Positions 46,240 through 58,620 of a stretch of DNA of 60,000 bases are shown here, one piece after another. The stretch covers positions 881,056,220-881,116,219 of the forward strand of contig NC_081409.1 of assembly GCF_030272615.1 (NCBI RefSeq), read 5' to 3'. Numbering within the stretch: position 1 is the stretch's first letter; each line of letters opens with the position of its first letter. Position numbers and translations under genes: made by a program. This stretch comes from Cryptomeria japonica (lineage: Eukaryota > Streptophyta > Pinopsida > Cupressales > Cupressaceae). Below the pieces are notes generated by a model. It did no database searches. It saw only the letters and a program-made list of their open reading frames with translations, and was not told the origin of the DNA.

Positions 46240-47743
46240 TCACGCGCCACAGTGTTTAAACAAGCAAAAGACCTGGATCGCAGTACGACACAGGACAAGG
46301 GTTGCTCCGAAGCCTCCAAGCACCAGCCATGGTTTTGAACCGCAAGCGTTCCAGAATTCAGTCCAGAGGCTTCTAAGAAGAATAGACCGACGTGTCTTAT
46401 AGCAGCTGCTAAGTTTTTCCCTTGTTTCTTTGATGGATTTGCACGCTGGTTGGGTAATTGTGAGGTTGGAGACGCTCAACAGTCGGATGACTCGTTTGCT
46501 GTACCAAAGATTACCAATAATGAGACCATTCTTTCTCATCACATATACTCCCTTGTCCGTTTGGCATAGCTCATACATGAACTGACAATATGCAGTCATT
46601 CTTTTGTGCTTGTAGTCTGGAGAACAAATCTCTAGGGCAATTAAATTTCTTATATATACTTCTGAGTCCACATCCAATTTCAGCGGCACCAAAGTGAGAG
46701 TTTTCCCCTCATATCTAATGTTGTCCACTATTTTTGCATCGGCCAGGAATTTCACTCCTCCATTCTTTAATTGACTGCAGATGGAATCCTTAGCCACCAC
46801 TCCTTCCGTTGTCTGGAAGTTTTGACATTATGATCTGTTAACTTTTCCAATTGTTGGAGGGGACGTTCACAACACGAGCACTGACCACCATTTGAACCTG
46901 CAAAACATGAGCAACATACGTTTAGTTTCAATTCATTTTCTTTTTCCTTTTCATTTTCTGATGTCACAACTCCAAGACAGGAGTGGTGCTATATATCCAA
47001 GATATGGCTTCGTCTCCTCGATTTGCTCTTTCCACAAAACTCAAAAGGCCGATAGTAGATTTTCTCGAACATGGTCCTCAGCAACTTGTCAAGTTTTACT
47101 TTGGCACTATCTTGGGAGCTCATCATCTCCATAGCAAGAACATCTTCCAAGATAAAAAGTGGTATTTGATTGTCTAACTTGATTAAATCCTTCATGATCT
47201 CGGACTTAACCCCAGGATTCTCGGACTTGTGTCCGAAAATTGGATGAAGCTTTGGCGGAAACTCAAAGTCGTTCTTGAAGGACTTATCATCATCATCTTC
47301 TTCTTCTTCATCTTCATGTACTCCACAGAGGTGATTTCTGAAAAATTCGAGGATGAAACAAGCATCCCGCGCCACCATCCAAAGCAGAACCTCTCCCTTG
47401 AATTGTGTTCCCTTATCATAGCACCGTTTTATATCCTCTTCCTTTCTTCCAATTTTATCAATCACTTGCTCGAATTTAAACTCAGAATTTTCAGTTGCGA
47501 TCTGAATTCCTATAAGCTCTCTTCGTGCTGCATCGCTTTTGAATCTTTCCATTCCAGTGAGATGCTCTTTTCCGAAATGGTAAGGGCCGATGGAAACAAT
47601 TTGAGGCACATACGCATCTTCACATTCCTTTAACAAGTCCTTTGTTATACTGAAAATGCAAGGTGGCGCCTCATAGGGCTTGATCTTAAGAGCGAGATAA
47701 TCTTTGGCTTTACCAAGCTATTCCCTTTCATCGAACTTCGACA
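46240..47743 (-). pseudogene. DUF247 (UPF0481) family protein, interrupted
   Basis: Plant-specific DUF247 protein, a family of mostly unknown function with a C-terminal membrane anchor. From the ATG at 47743 it reads MSKFDERE, then TAG (47720-47718), then the family signature VPQIVSIGPYHFGKEHL. Next come WMVARDACFILEFF, an acidic loop (EDEEEEDDDD) and LDNQIPLFILEDVL. A second in-frame stop (46991-46989) falls in ...SHILDI*HHS, where the family has a Leu-rich motif. A frameshift near 46800-46850 leads to the C-terminal third (ICSQLKNGGVKFLADA, LIALEIC, VYVMRKNGLI) and a hydrophobic anchor (PWLVLGGFGATLVL). Family length (~450-500 aa) is kept and all lesions are small, so decay is recent. An intron hiding the second stop and the frameshift is possible but less likely. 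Confidence 0.8.
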
Positions 47744-47951
47744 TTTTTAACACCCTGAGATCATCTCATTGCAGACGGACCAAATCTACTCAGAAATATA
47801 TAACTACATGGCCAGATTAAACCTCCCTCGGAACTGTTCGACCCGTTTTCGGTGGGGATGTTTTTTCTTCGAGTCTGAAGAAAAAACTTATGCAATAAGG
47901 ACAAGGGACGTCGTCCCCCTCACTCGTTTCTTCGTGACCATTTCTCTTATC

Positions 47952-47958
47952 ATTTATA
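47952..47958 (-). promoter_or_regulatory. Possible TATA box of the DUF247 gene
   Basis: TATAAAT on the minus strand, ~210 bases upstream of the ATG at 47743. An ACGT-core motif (GACGTC, about 47908-47913) lies just downstream. The assignment rests on position and sequence only. Confidence 0.35.
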
Positions 47959-48062
47959 AAAAAGGACTGTCAATTGAATATGGAAGAGGTTGGAAAGTCG
48001 TACAAGATAATAAATTCAATATGATAGAGCTAATTGTAAACACTGAATGCTACATTGATTGA

Positions 48063-51000
48063 AAAATAACATTTAATAAAACACTTCGAGTCACGAATGA
48101 CAACTATATTTCATCTACTGCTTGTTTTTTTTTTATATTGTATGTACAAAATAACGCTTCCCCACTATTGCCGATATTAGTACCTATTCACATGTACAAA
48201 TATTAATATTTTATCAATTTAAGATTAAGAGTTATTTTTTATTTAGAATTAAATAATTATGTTGAGATGTATGAATGAATGGATAATTTTTAATGTTAAT
48301 GAAGATAAAAATAGTGAATCGAATGGTCAGCTTTGTTATTTTAATTTTTTCTACATTGATCATCTTATTCAAGGGAATGATGGGCATCTCAATCTTCTAA
48401 ATAAACTACAATCGAGAAATAAGTGTCATTATATTGACATCCTTGTCTCTAATGTCCTTGAATGAATAACAACCCATATTAAATAATTTTCTTATTCCAC
48501 TTTCCCAATGGTACAAAAAATACACCATCTCTTTCCATACTTTAGGTCCTTTACACTATTCCATTTCACATGGGAGTTGATGAGAGTTGGTTCTTAATTA
48601 AAAAATAAAAATCTTGGCTCTCAACAAAATACTAATTGCTACATACATATTTTTTTTTATGATCACACATGTATTTGATCTCCTTAAGGTAATATTTTAT
48701 CTTTCTTCCTAGCACTTTACAACCATATATGCTAGTGAAATTTATCCAAAACAAAGGTCTTACTCTTTGTTATTTGTGGGACAAGCACTCAAATATTCGA
48801 TTTGTTATTTTACTTCATCCATGCCTTCTTTCTTTTCTCATGGTCTCAATGAAAACATCCATAAACCATCTACATACTTCCATTTGCTTAATTTTTATTT
48901 TAGTATCTTAAGAGACACACAATAGCAAAGTTGTAATAAGAGTTACCTTTGTTTCACTCAATATAATCTGATAAGGAACTAAACCATTTATTTCAAATTG
49001 TTTTCAACAACCCCAGATGTCTGATGCAGAAGCATCCCCAATTTGTGGCAATCTTGCATCAACCAAAAATATTTCTTTTCAGTTTTATTTATGTTTTGCA
49101 GTTTTAGCATTTTCGTGCATTTTCTCACCAGATCTTGCGAAACTGGATTTTTTCTTGTGGACATGATCATCTTCCTTATTCCTAAACCGCAAGATGTTTA
49201 GATCATTTTCCAACAAGTTATCACTTCCAAATTCCAAGACAATTTTCTGGCTTAGAACACCAGAGCCGCCTAGACCTATTTTTCTATTGGTGAATCTTGC
49301 AGACCCTTTTCGTAGCTTGTGGAGCTTTAGTTTGTTGATTCCAATGTTCCTTGGTGTGTAGCCGATGTTCCCTCTATTCTGCACTTCATTCTTTGGATTT
49401 TCCAGAGGATTCTCTTTGGAGGAGGCCAACCTAGTGGTTTTGCACATTTCATCATGTTTATCGGTTGTTGATTCTTCTTGGGCTAACCAGATCCCTCTTG
49501 ACCATATAAATCAATGTAATTTAGCATCAAAAATTAGTTACGAAGAACATAGAAGATATATCTTAAGATTTAGAGGTTTGGAGTTGACCAATTCTATAAT
49601 TGAGCATGTATGTATGAGGCCAGTGAGTCGAATCTTGTATCCTAGATGTTAACGGTTATCTGTAATCGGTCTTCATGATCTAATGCATTCAGTTTTGCAT
49701 TGTCTCAATCATATCCTCTTGTTTCCATTGTTCTTACTCTTGTTGATCGATCCAGATTTATATTTTTAAGCTCCCTTCTAACTGGCAACTGCACCAATTT
49801 TCTTTGTCACTTTATCCATATCCTTAGAGGCATCTTCTCATTTTCCCTTATTTATCCTATTGTAGAATTCATTCCTTTTGATCCTTAGTATGGAATCCTA
49901 AAAATTATTTGGATTTCAATATTTTTTTTCTTTTGACATGAATTAAACGCATACCAAGGCTCTATCATCATTTATTTAAACTCTTGCAATTACATAGTTG
50001 ATGGGTAGTCTATTTGGAGGCATTTCTAAACTATGCGCTCTAGGAAGAGAGTACATAATTTTATTTACTTTCTTATTATTTGCTACCTTATTTACTATTC
50101 TCTACTATCTTCTATTAGAATATTTAAGAAATTATCTAATTATTTAATTAATTAGATATTTTAATTACTTTATTTTCTTAAACTAAATTGATGCAATACA
50201 AGATATTGCCTTCAAAATTATAAAACTAGAAACACAAGACACCTTTGACACTCTTGCAGACATATTATTATTGTTTACATTCAAATTCTCACCAAATCTA
50301 TACCCTCTCACCTACTCAATTCCATGCTCTTTCCTCACCTCCCTTTGGCCGATATCTTCACACAATACATAGTGCTAAGAAAATTCTCTAATATCTCAAT
50401 CCTTCACAACCATGCTTCTTTATATCAAGATAAATTTTCTCTCTTGTTATGCTACTACTCCCCTATTATGCAAACATCTCATCACCTTTAATGCACTATG
50501 CTTCCCCTTGTGCAACCCCACCACCCTATGCCACCTTTGTTTTGTCATTTTTTATATTGATCTCAATCTTAGTTTACTAAATCTTTTTTTTTTTACTCAA
50601 CTACCCAAAATTATTATTTTTATTCTCCATCTCCCATCTTAATATTCCACAACTAATTTTATCCCCGCCATGGATCTATTAAAAAATCTCCATTATTGAT
50701 CCTTCTATCTAAAAGGGTATAATTTCGATCTTTCCAATCCATCTTCATATGTAAAATTGATTATTTACCATTATACTTGATGTACAACTATAACACTATC
50801 AAATAGACCTTAAAAAATTAGGGAAAGTAATGCAATAATACCAACACATTATGCACCAATATCAACCAATATCAAAAACTAATCAATTACATTTATTAAA
50901 CAAGAGTTTATTCAAATTTCTCTCTGCTTAGAGAAACCCAACTCAAATTAAATATTATAGATCTAAATTAAAACAAACTTCATTTTTTTCTTCACATCTC

Positions 51001-52009
51001 CTTTACTATGCTCGTAGGATTCATTATACAAACTAATACAATCAAATCTCATCAAATTTGAAATATCCTAAATTTAATGCCAATTATCTCTCTATTATCC
51101 CTAAGATCCCTCTAGATCCTTTAAATATAATGACAAGATATATTTACTTACAAACTTAGCACTATCAAACAAACCAATCCTATCTTATAGAAATCCTTCT
51201 AGAACTCATAAAAAATATTAGAAATTCCTACCACTCTCTTGGTAAATTTGAAGACCTTCTTGAGGCCTGGCCACAAATGTTTGATTTCGGATAAATGACG
51301 GACTACATCAATTCTATTCTTGTGAGTAACAACATTCTTTCAAATGAACAATAATATAGTACAACAACATTTATGATAATATAGATCCATTGGATAACCT
51401 GTTTTTGTTTTATTTTATTTTATCATTATTTTATATTTCTAGCATAATCTAAAGCGATAACTAGAATTTTTTTAAAAATTAATCTTTTATAATTTTAATC
51501 TTTATTTTATTTTTCTTCTTTGTTTCTCATGTCATTGCCCTGTACATTTTGAAAATATTAAAACTAAGGGAAATATAGAATAATGAAGTGATTCGGGGAA
51601 CAAAAAACCAAATACAATAGGCCCTATCATAAAAACAAAGCTTGAAAAAAAGAATGTGGAACTAGAATTTTACTGCACATGGTTAAATAATGTTTGCTGA
51701 CACATGGAAATTACATTTAGCTGTGATGGTTTACCATCTAAGGTATGTCTTTTGCTACACATAGAATACCCAAAATTTGTGGCATTACTCTTTGAAGACT
51801 CAAATTGATGAAGCTATAAGAACAAGCATAATTAAATTGTTAAGTGGTAGTTGGTTCCATTGATTTCTAATTAATCTACACTATACTTGTAATTCTCCTT
51901 GGGATGTACTTGTATTACATGAAAATGTTGGACTGATAAACAATGGTAAACATAGAATATACAAATCTATTACAATAAGAAGTGGATGAGAGAACAAAGA
52001 GATAGTGAG
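48063..52009. other. AT-rich intergenic, no gene recognised
   Basis: Long AT-rich stretch. The only longish frame is at 49085-49447 (minus), listed separately. No tRNA, rRNA, LTR or transposase signature was seen. Confidence 0.4.
49085..49447 (-). other. Unrecognised 120-codon open frame
   Basis: Basic, Lys/Asn/Arg-rich (RNIGINKLKLHKLRKGSARF, then SGVLSQKIVLEFGSDN). Composition is more protein-like than neighbouring frames, but no domain, promoter or homologous copy is visible. It may be a remnant of a retroelement nucleic-acid-binding protein or chance. Confidence 0.2.
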
Positions 52010-52739
52010 TATTGTCAAGATATACTATACAAAAATATTTGTATGTTACTCATAGGTAGGGTATTACAATAGGTAGCTCTATGTATTTAACTTAAAGTCA
52101 TGTTTATTTTCTAATTGTGGTTTGCATCTTTTCCATGATAATCATGATATAAAGCTATGAGATTTCCAAAATCCATTTTGTATTCTAATGTATTTTTCTG
52201 GATTTGATAGATTTTCAATGGTTTGGGATTTTGGGGACATCTTATGAAAATGTCATGTTTCAATTTGGTGATGTATATTTCCATGCCTAGTTATCTTTTA
52301 AAAAATGATCCAATTCTATAATTATTTTCTTTACAACAATCCTATTTATACTTGAAACTAATATTATTATATATCTTAATTATTATGTGTGTCTTTATGC
52401 AATGATATTTTTATTAATATGGATCCTATATTTTTGTTTATGAAATTGAGTTATGGCTTGAGTTAATAACAAATTACTAATATCAAGGGTTATAAGATCT
52501 TATTAGCCTTTGGTTTTATGAATAATGTCATATTAATATTAATTTTATTATTCTATTTTATGTTTTGATTACACTCCTTGATCTCCTAGTTCCTATCCTG
52601 CAATGGAAGGTTGACATTTTGGTAACATATAGGAAAAGCAATCTGAGTCACAAATAATTGTCAATAATGACCTGATGTGCTTTCCAAAGATTAACGTTGT
52701 AATATTCGTGCTCGATAAAATCGTGTCCGAAAGAGCTGT

Positions 52740-52760
52740 GGCGGGAAACAAGGCGGGAAA
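52740..52760 (+). promoter_or_regulatory. Two E2F-like GGCGGGAAA motifs
   Basis: GGCGGGAAA at 52740-52748 and 52752-52760, 12 bp apart. The reverse complement TTTCCCGCC is the plant E2F consensus. A GC-richer block with ttacgcg surrounds them. No gene is recognisable downstream on either strand, so they may be a promoter remnant carried in a repeat. Confidence 0.4.
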
Positions 52761-52839
52761 CAAGGATTTCCGCGTTAGATGGGGAAGGGATTTTACGCGT
52801 GAGCAATTTTCTTTCAAGAAGTCTTGTGGACTTTATGTA

Positions 52840-53460
52840 GACATGTGAATAGGACATCGACATTACCCAGGGAAATGGAGTAAGAAGTATTTTAAATTTT
52901 ATTAAATAAAATTAATTATAGGAATATTTTCTTAACAAGTTATATCTGGTTCTTACAAAACAAATCTTTCTTTTGGAATCTATGTGATTGTCTAGATGTT
53001 CAATGTTAAAAATGTGAGTTGGACATGACATAAGGAAAAGGACTCGATAGTTCGTATTATCATTCTATTTTTAATTTTCTTAGTATGATTAATTGTAATA
53101 ATATTTTCATTGTACAAAATGATCTTTGAGAATCTATCTATATATCTAGATGTCATAAATGTGAATTAAACATGACATCGCCTCAAGAAAATGAGTATGT
53201 AGCAGGTATTATCACTATATTTTTTAATTTCATTCAGTATGATTAATCATAAATATATTTCCATGACAAGCTTACCCGCACAATAAAAAGAATCTTTTGG
53301 AGTTTATGTGTTAGTGTAGATGTCAAAAATGTGAGTTCCACATGATAATACCTAAGGAAAAAAGAGTAGGTAGTAGATATTATCATTCTACTTTTGATTT
53401 TGTTTAATATGATTAATGTAAAATTATTTTCACTTTATTCGAACATAATTTATTCACCTC
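52840..53460. repeat. ~165-bp tandem repeats, copy A array
   Basis: About four diverged units, each with aaatgtgagttggacatgac, a ggaaaa...gtaggtagt...tattatcattcta block, and agtatgattaat...aatattttca. Unit starts are near 52845, 53010, 53160 and 53328. Confidence 0.65.
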
Positions 53461-53599
53461 CTAAAAGTCAGTACAAACTTATTTATATTAAAAAGTTGTA
53501 AATAATTTTTAGTTAGTAAAATCATTTTTTTTAATAAAATGTTATTTTTATTCTTGTTAATTCTCATGATATATTTAAAAAAAGATTGGTATTTATCTT

Positions 53600-55545
53600 T
53601 CTATCTTAAAATGTAATTATTTCTTCAACTTGTACCTTGCATGATATGTGGAATTGGTTTCTCCAAAAATTGAAGAGAAAAATCTTTAATTGGGGCAGTA
53701 AGTATCTCTGTTGAGCTGGTAAAATTCAAGTTGTTAATCGAATATTTTTTGCCCTCTCATGTTTATTATTCCTCTTGTTGGATGCCTTCTAAAAAAGGTT
53801 ATGAAGACCTTAACAAAATCATTCGGCAGTTTTTGTGGACTAATTGGGATGGTAAAATGGGTTTCAAATCTTCATCATGGCTCCATTGTATTCAACCAAA
53901 ACATAGAGGTAGGCTTGGACTCTTGTATCCTAGGACTCAAGGGATATGTTTATCTGTTAAATGGATAATCAAAGTTGTTTTAGGAGATGAACAATGGAAA
54001 GTTTTGGTGTGGCATACTATATCCACTGTTGTTATGAACAATAAATGGCATTCGGTGAATTGGATGGAAAAGATTTTTCTTTCTCCCTTTTTTGTGGTGG
54101 AGCTTCTTTCCCTTTGCAATCTATTTGGAAAGCTTGGAAATTTGTTTTTTACTATTTAGATTGGAGGAAGAATTCCTTGGAACATGGTTTTAGCTTTTCT
54201 AATTCATCTATTTGGTGGAATCAACTTGTGCTTTATCACGATCAACCATTAGCTATGATTTTTTCTAAATAGGCTAATTATCTTTTTAAGAAGGGGGTGA
54301 AACAATTCAGTGATATTTGGGATTTTGAGTCGCGTGATTGGATGAGCTGGCAATGTGCTAAGAACTCTTTTAATTTAAATAGCAAGTCTAAGGGGTTTCT
54401 AATTTTTGTTAAGTTTCTGGTTCCTATGGAGCTTATGATGAAGTTTTGTATGCCTTTACAATGTAGTGTCTTCAAGGATTGGTGATGGCTAGAAAAAAAT
54501 CCTTTTTCTTGCTTTTCCCTTAAAACAGATTTATCTACATATCTTGCCAACAATGAGATTAAATCCGAGACTTAATCATAAATGAAAAAAATTAAAGAAG
54601 AAAAATGGAGGAACTTGAGTGCTCAAATTTTGCATTCCAAGGTTGAGGCAAATGCTCAAATTTTGTCATTGAAAGTATTGCACCATAAACTTCCTGTTGG
54701 TGATAAGCTAAGATTTCTAAATTTGATTTCAACTCAGTGTCCTTTTTGTCGTCACAGTGAGAACTTAAAACATGTTTTTTGGGACCGTTTTAGAGCTAAA
54801 AGGAAATAGAGCTTCTTATTTGACCACTTCCCAACCATTTTCCAGCATGCTTTGAGATGGAATGAAGCCCTTTTTGGCATTGGTTTTCGTAAGAATGTGA
54901 TTGCAAACTCTATGAGACAATGCATTTTGCTACACATATGGAAAATTAGATGTCAAGTTTTGTTTACTCACCATATTTGAAATCAAGAAATAGATATTCT
55001 ATTGTTTTATTTGGAAATCATGTTCCAACTGATTTTCTTATGTTCACAACTGAAGTTCAGTCAAAGAAATGGAGGTAAACTCAATAGACAATTGGATGAG
55101 ATCAAATATCAATTCTTACAGCTTCATGGTGGAGAGATTAAATGTACCAGGTAGCTTCAAGGATTCCTCAAGTTTCAAGTTTGACTCCATGAAGGTTCAA
55201 GCTTCAATTGTCTATGGTTGTTTGTTCATGCTCAAGTGTCTTATTCATACTATGTTTTCAGCCATCATGTTTAGTGAGCTAATTGGTTCAACAAGGCATT
55301 ATTATTGTACTATTTCTATTTGTGTAGCTTCCTTGTATATTCTTGACCATGTTCAAGTGTCTCAACTGCCATGTTTAGTAAGTTGTTTGGTTCAGTAGAG
55401 TAGTCTTGTTTATATGCTTATTTGGTGAGTTGGTGGTTGTATTCCTTGTAATAGCTTTCTTTCTCTTTTCCCTAGTCTCTCTTTGGGCTGCTATTTAATT
55501 TTTTTAGTTGTACTCTTTTTTGCTTTGATCAATAAAAAAAAAGTA
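53600..55545 (+). pseudogene. 5'-truncated LINE, RT C-terminus to poly(A)
   Basis: Plus-strand L1 fragment. HVYYSSCWMPSKKGYEDLNK (53758) and GRLGLLYPRTQGICLSVKWI match the RT-distal region of the LINE at 1535-7281. DWRKNSLEHGFSFSNSSIWW follows after a frameshift near 54130. The zf-RVT motif QCPFCRHSENLKHVFWD sits at about 54735-54785. The element ends with atcaataaaaaaaaag (55530-55546). It lacks endonuclease and the RT catalytic part, as is usual for 5'-truncated LINE insertions. Confidence 0.75.
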
Positions 55546-56059
55546 CTATTTTAGAAGGATTGTGTTTGAAATTCATCAACAAATATAGCTTTTACTTATG
55601 ACATGACATGATTTTAAGAGATCATAAATTACATTATTGGTGCATTTAAATTTCATGGCATCATTTTAAATTAATTAATGGAATATTCATTTATGAACTT
55701 AAACATGTATATGAATGTATCCAGTATGTTTTTTGGAGTATGGATTTTAGAGACTTGTACTCCCTTGTTGCTATAGACATGATAACCTTCAACAATCCCC
55801 TATACTAATCTCCACTATATATAGTTGGGGTCTTTTGATTTCAATTTGATGTAAAGAAGTTTGTATGATTGATTTAATATATGTATAAGAAATTTTTTAA
55901 AAGAATTTTATTTGATAAAGTTAAAATGGGTATAAAGGAAAAAGATAGACATTGAGTGTTTTAAGAAAATGATAAAAAAAAATTTTAAATGAGGAAATTT
56001 AAATTTCCTACAATAAAAAATTATAAACGAACAAATAGTTAGAGAGTACTATAAATATA
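55546..56059. other. AT-rich intergenic, no feature seen
   Basis: Between the LINE tail and segmental repeat copy B; no coding or repeat signal recognised. Confidence 0.4.
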
Positions 56060-57002
56060 TATAAAGAATATCATATGGAAAAATGTGTATACATAGAAAT
56101 ACTAAGAACTAGAGTATAACAATAGGTAACTCCATTGATTTAACTTAAATTCATTTCTTTGCTAATTGTGATTTCCATCTTCCCCAAGATAATCAAGGTA
56201 TAGATTCTCCATGGTTTGAGATTTTTTTTTGGATAATGTATTCTTTCGACTTGGTGATGCATATTTTCATCTATTATCTTTTAAAAAATGATCTAGTTTT
56301 ATTATCATTCTCTTTAAAATAATCCCGTGTATAATTGAAGCCAATATTGCCACGTTTTAAAATTATTGTAGATCTATATATGTGCAAGACTTATTTTATT
56401 AATATGAATATTATATTTTGGATTGTGGAGTTGAGTTTTGGCCCAAGTTAATAACATTTTATAAATATCAAGAGTTAGTAAGATTTTATTAATATTGGTG
56501 TATTAATATTATGTGCATTACATTATTTATTATATCTACATTTGTAAAAAAATTAATGAATGTCATGATGAACAATCTACAATATTCAATTTTTTAATTT
56601 ATATGTTCTCCTTATAGTTTTATATTCTAGGTATTGTAAGACCCTAGAATTTAATTATCTACTATTGACTACATTTTTTAAATTTTGATTTATTTATCTA
56701 TTATGTATTTTTAATTTGATTGTGCCATTATTAAGTTGAGAACAAGAGAATTCTTATCATCGATAAATGTTATTTGAGTTTAAATGATATAATTTACTTA
56801 TTTTTATTTATTTCAATTATAATAAATAAATCTATGAATAAAAATAAGAACTTAAAAATATTTTACAAAGTTAAATAATTATAATAGATTTAATTAAAAT
56901 ACCAATCAAAATAATAGATTTAATTAAAATTTATAAAAAAATTAATTTTTTTTCAAATAATACAATAAATTATCAATTACTATAATTCTTATTGCAATAT
57001 GT

Positions 57003-57075
57003 CAATAGTGGCATGTTGTGATGGTTAAGTTGTTGTGTTGTTGTTTTTGCCATCAATGTTCAAATCCCACTAATC
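57003..57075 (+). repeat. Possible tRNA-derived SINE fragment
   Basis: gtggcatgttgtgatggtta resembles a pol III box A region, and gttcaaatccc (57058-57068) matches the box B consensus GTTCRANNCC, ~35-40 bp downstream. The intervening sequence does not fold as a tRNA, so a SINE head is more likely than a tRNA gene. No SINE tail or target duplication was identified. Confidence 0.4.
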
Positions 57076-57425
57076 CATAACTTAATAATTCTTATTACAA
57101 TAAAACTTAATAAATACTTATAAAAATCTAAAACTTTATACAACACCTATAAATTTAATTGAGAAGTATAAATAAACAAATTTTGCAAAAGGATATATTT
57201 CATAAAAAAATACTAATATATTCTTTTTAGGTTCTGAAATTTGACTTGTGGGACGAGATGTTTTTTTTATTAACTCTTTTTGATAAAATTTTCATTTTTG
57301 ATATCTGAATAGACAAAAGGTCTCAATTGACATGTCAACAACAAAATTGATTCACTCCTGAAATATAGCTGTCAATTATATCAATGCGCTAGAAAATAGG
57401 TAGAAATAATGCGGGGAAGAGCTGA

Positions 57426-57434
57426 GGCGGGAAA
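57426..57434 (+). promoter_or_regulatory. E2F-like GGCGGGAAA motif in copy B
   Basis: GGCGGGAAA in the context gaagagctgaGGCGGGAAAg, matching aagagctgtGGCGGGAAAca at 52740. Where copy A has its second site, copy B reads acggggaa, so only one site remains. Confidence 0.4.
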
Positions 57435-57898
57435 GAACGGGGAAGGGTTTGTACTGAAATGCCTGGGCTATTTTCTGTAAACAAGACAAATTTATTTATT
57501 TTTTGTTGCAACTTCACTTTCCTATGAGAAGACCACAGATTTCTATGTTGACGCGGTGTTTCCCCTTTCATTAAAATTTACAGGAAAAAACAATAGAATT
57601 ATTGATAAGTAGGTAAATGTTTCAATCTCGTGGAATTTGTGTTACTGTCTACACATCAAGATAGCGAGTTGGACATGACATTACGAAAGGTAAAAAGTTA
57701 AAGCAGGCAGTCCATATTATAGTTTTATTAATCGTAAGAATATTTTAACAATAAATATAAGGAGGGGTCTCATGGAGGGAGCTTAAGCTCTATTTGTAAG
57801 GAAGAGGTGGTCTTATGGAAATTTTTTTTTTTTTGCTAGGAGATTATTTGTAATCTTTTCTTAAAAAATAGAGTCCTTACATTTTAGGCGTCAAAATT

Positions 57899-57945
57899 TA
57901 AGCTGGTTAAAATGGGGTGGGGCTAGAAATTGCCCCACCAGCTTA
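57899..57945. other. Strong inverted repeat (hairpin)
   Basis: TAAGCTGG (57899-57906) pairs with CCAGCTTA (57938-57945), and inside it TGGGGC (57918-57923) pairs with GCCCCA (57932-57937). It lies in a segment of copy B that is absent from copy A, so it may mark a small inserted element; no clear terminal repeats or target duplication were found. Confidence 0.5.
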
Positions 57946-58139
57946 GGAATATATTATGCCATTTGTCAATCATATGAATTTTAGTTGAAAAAATAAATTT
58001 ATTTACTACTAATTTATTTAAATTTAGAAATTTAAACTTGATTGCACAACAAAGTTCATGTTATCCTTAAAAAAGTTCATGTTATCCTTAAATTTAGGAG
58101 CTTAATTTTTTAACCTCAAGTGCAAAACAAAATCCATGG

Positions 58140-58620
58140 CAAACTGTCATACAAATAAATCTTGTGAAATCCATGTGTCTATCTAGATAGAAATGTGATT
58201 TGGACATGATATTACCTAAGGAAAAAGAGTAGATAGTAGGTATTAATATTATACTTTAACTTTTTTAGTATGATTAAATGATAAGAACATTTCCAATATC
58301 TTCTGGAATCTATGTTCATATCCAAACGTCATAAATGTGAATTGGACATGACATTACCTTGGGAAAATGAGTATATAATAGGTATTATCAATATATTTTT
58401 ATTGCATTTAATATGATTAATCATAAGAATATTTCAACAACAAACTTAACCCCACACAAAAAAAATCCTTGTATAGATGTAAAAAATGTGAGTTTTACAT
58501 GATATTACCTTGGAAAAAATAGTAGGTAGTATGTATTATCACTCTGCTTTTAATTGTGTTTAGTATGGTTAAGCATAAGAATATTTTCACTTTCTTCAAA
58601 CATAATTTATTGAGTAGCTA
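58140..58620. repeat. ~165-bp tandem repeats, copy B array
   Basis: Three units starting near 58187, 58333 and 58487, plus an isolated one near 57660-57750 separated by an insertion. They have the same phrases as array A (aatgtga.ttggacatgac, gtaggtagt, agtatgattaa, aagaatattttcac). Confidence 0.6.

Larger units (their letters stand above)
52010..53590. repeat. Segmental repeat, copy A
   Basis: Direct copy of 56060-58720 in the same order: an AT-rich block with acaataggtagctc...ttaactta (52070), a block ending ttttaaaaaatgatc (52310), a GC-richer E2F-like block (52690-52800), then ~165-bp tandem repeats (52840-53460) and the tail ttgtaaataatttttagtta (53500). Copy B has extra insertions. Confidence 0.6.

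Noticed and set aside
47769-48062. 97-codon plus-strand frame as a separate gene
   Set aside because: It lies over the probable 5' UTR and promoter of the minus-strand DUF247 gene and has no domain or homologous copy.
52740-52760. CRISPR-like or short regularly spaced repeat
   Set aside because: Only two 9-bp copies 12 bp apart in plant DNA; better read as paired transcription-factor-like sites.
57003-57075. Functional tRNA gene
   Set aside because: No cloverleaf can be drawn: the acceptor arms do not pair and the anticodon region is low-complexity.
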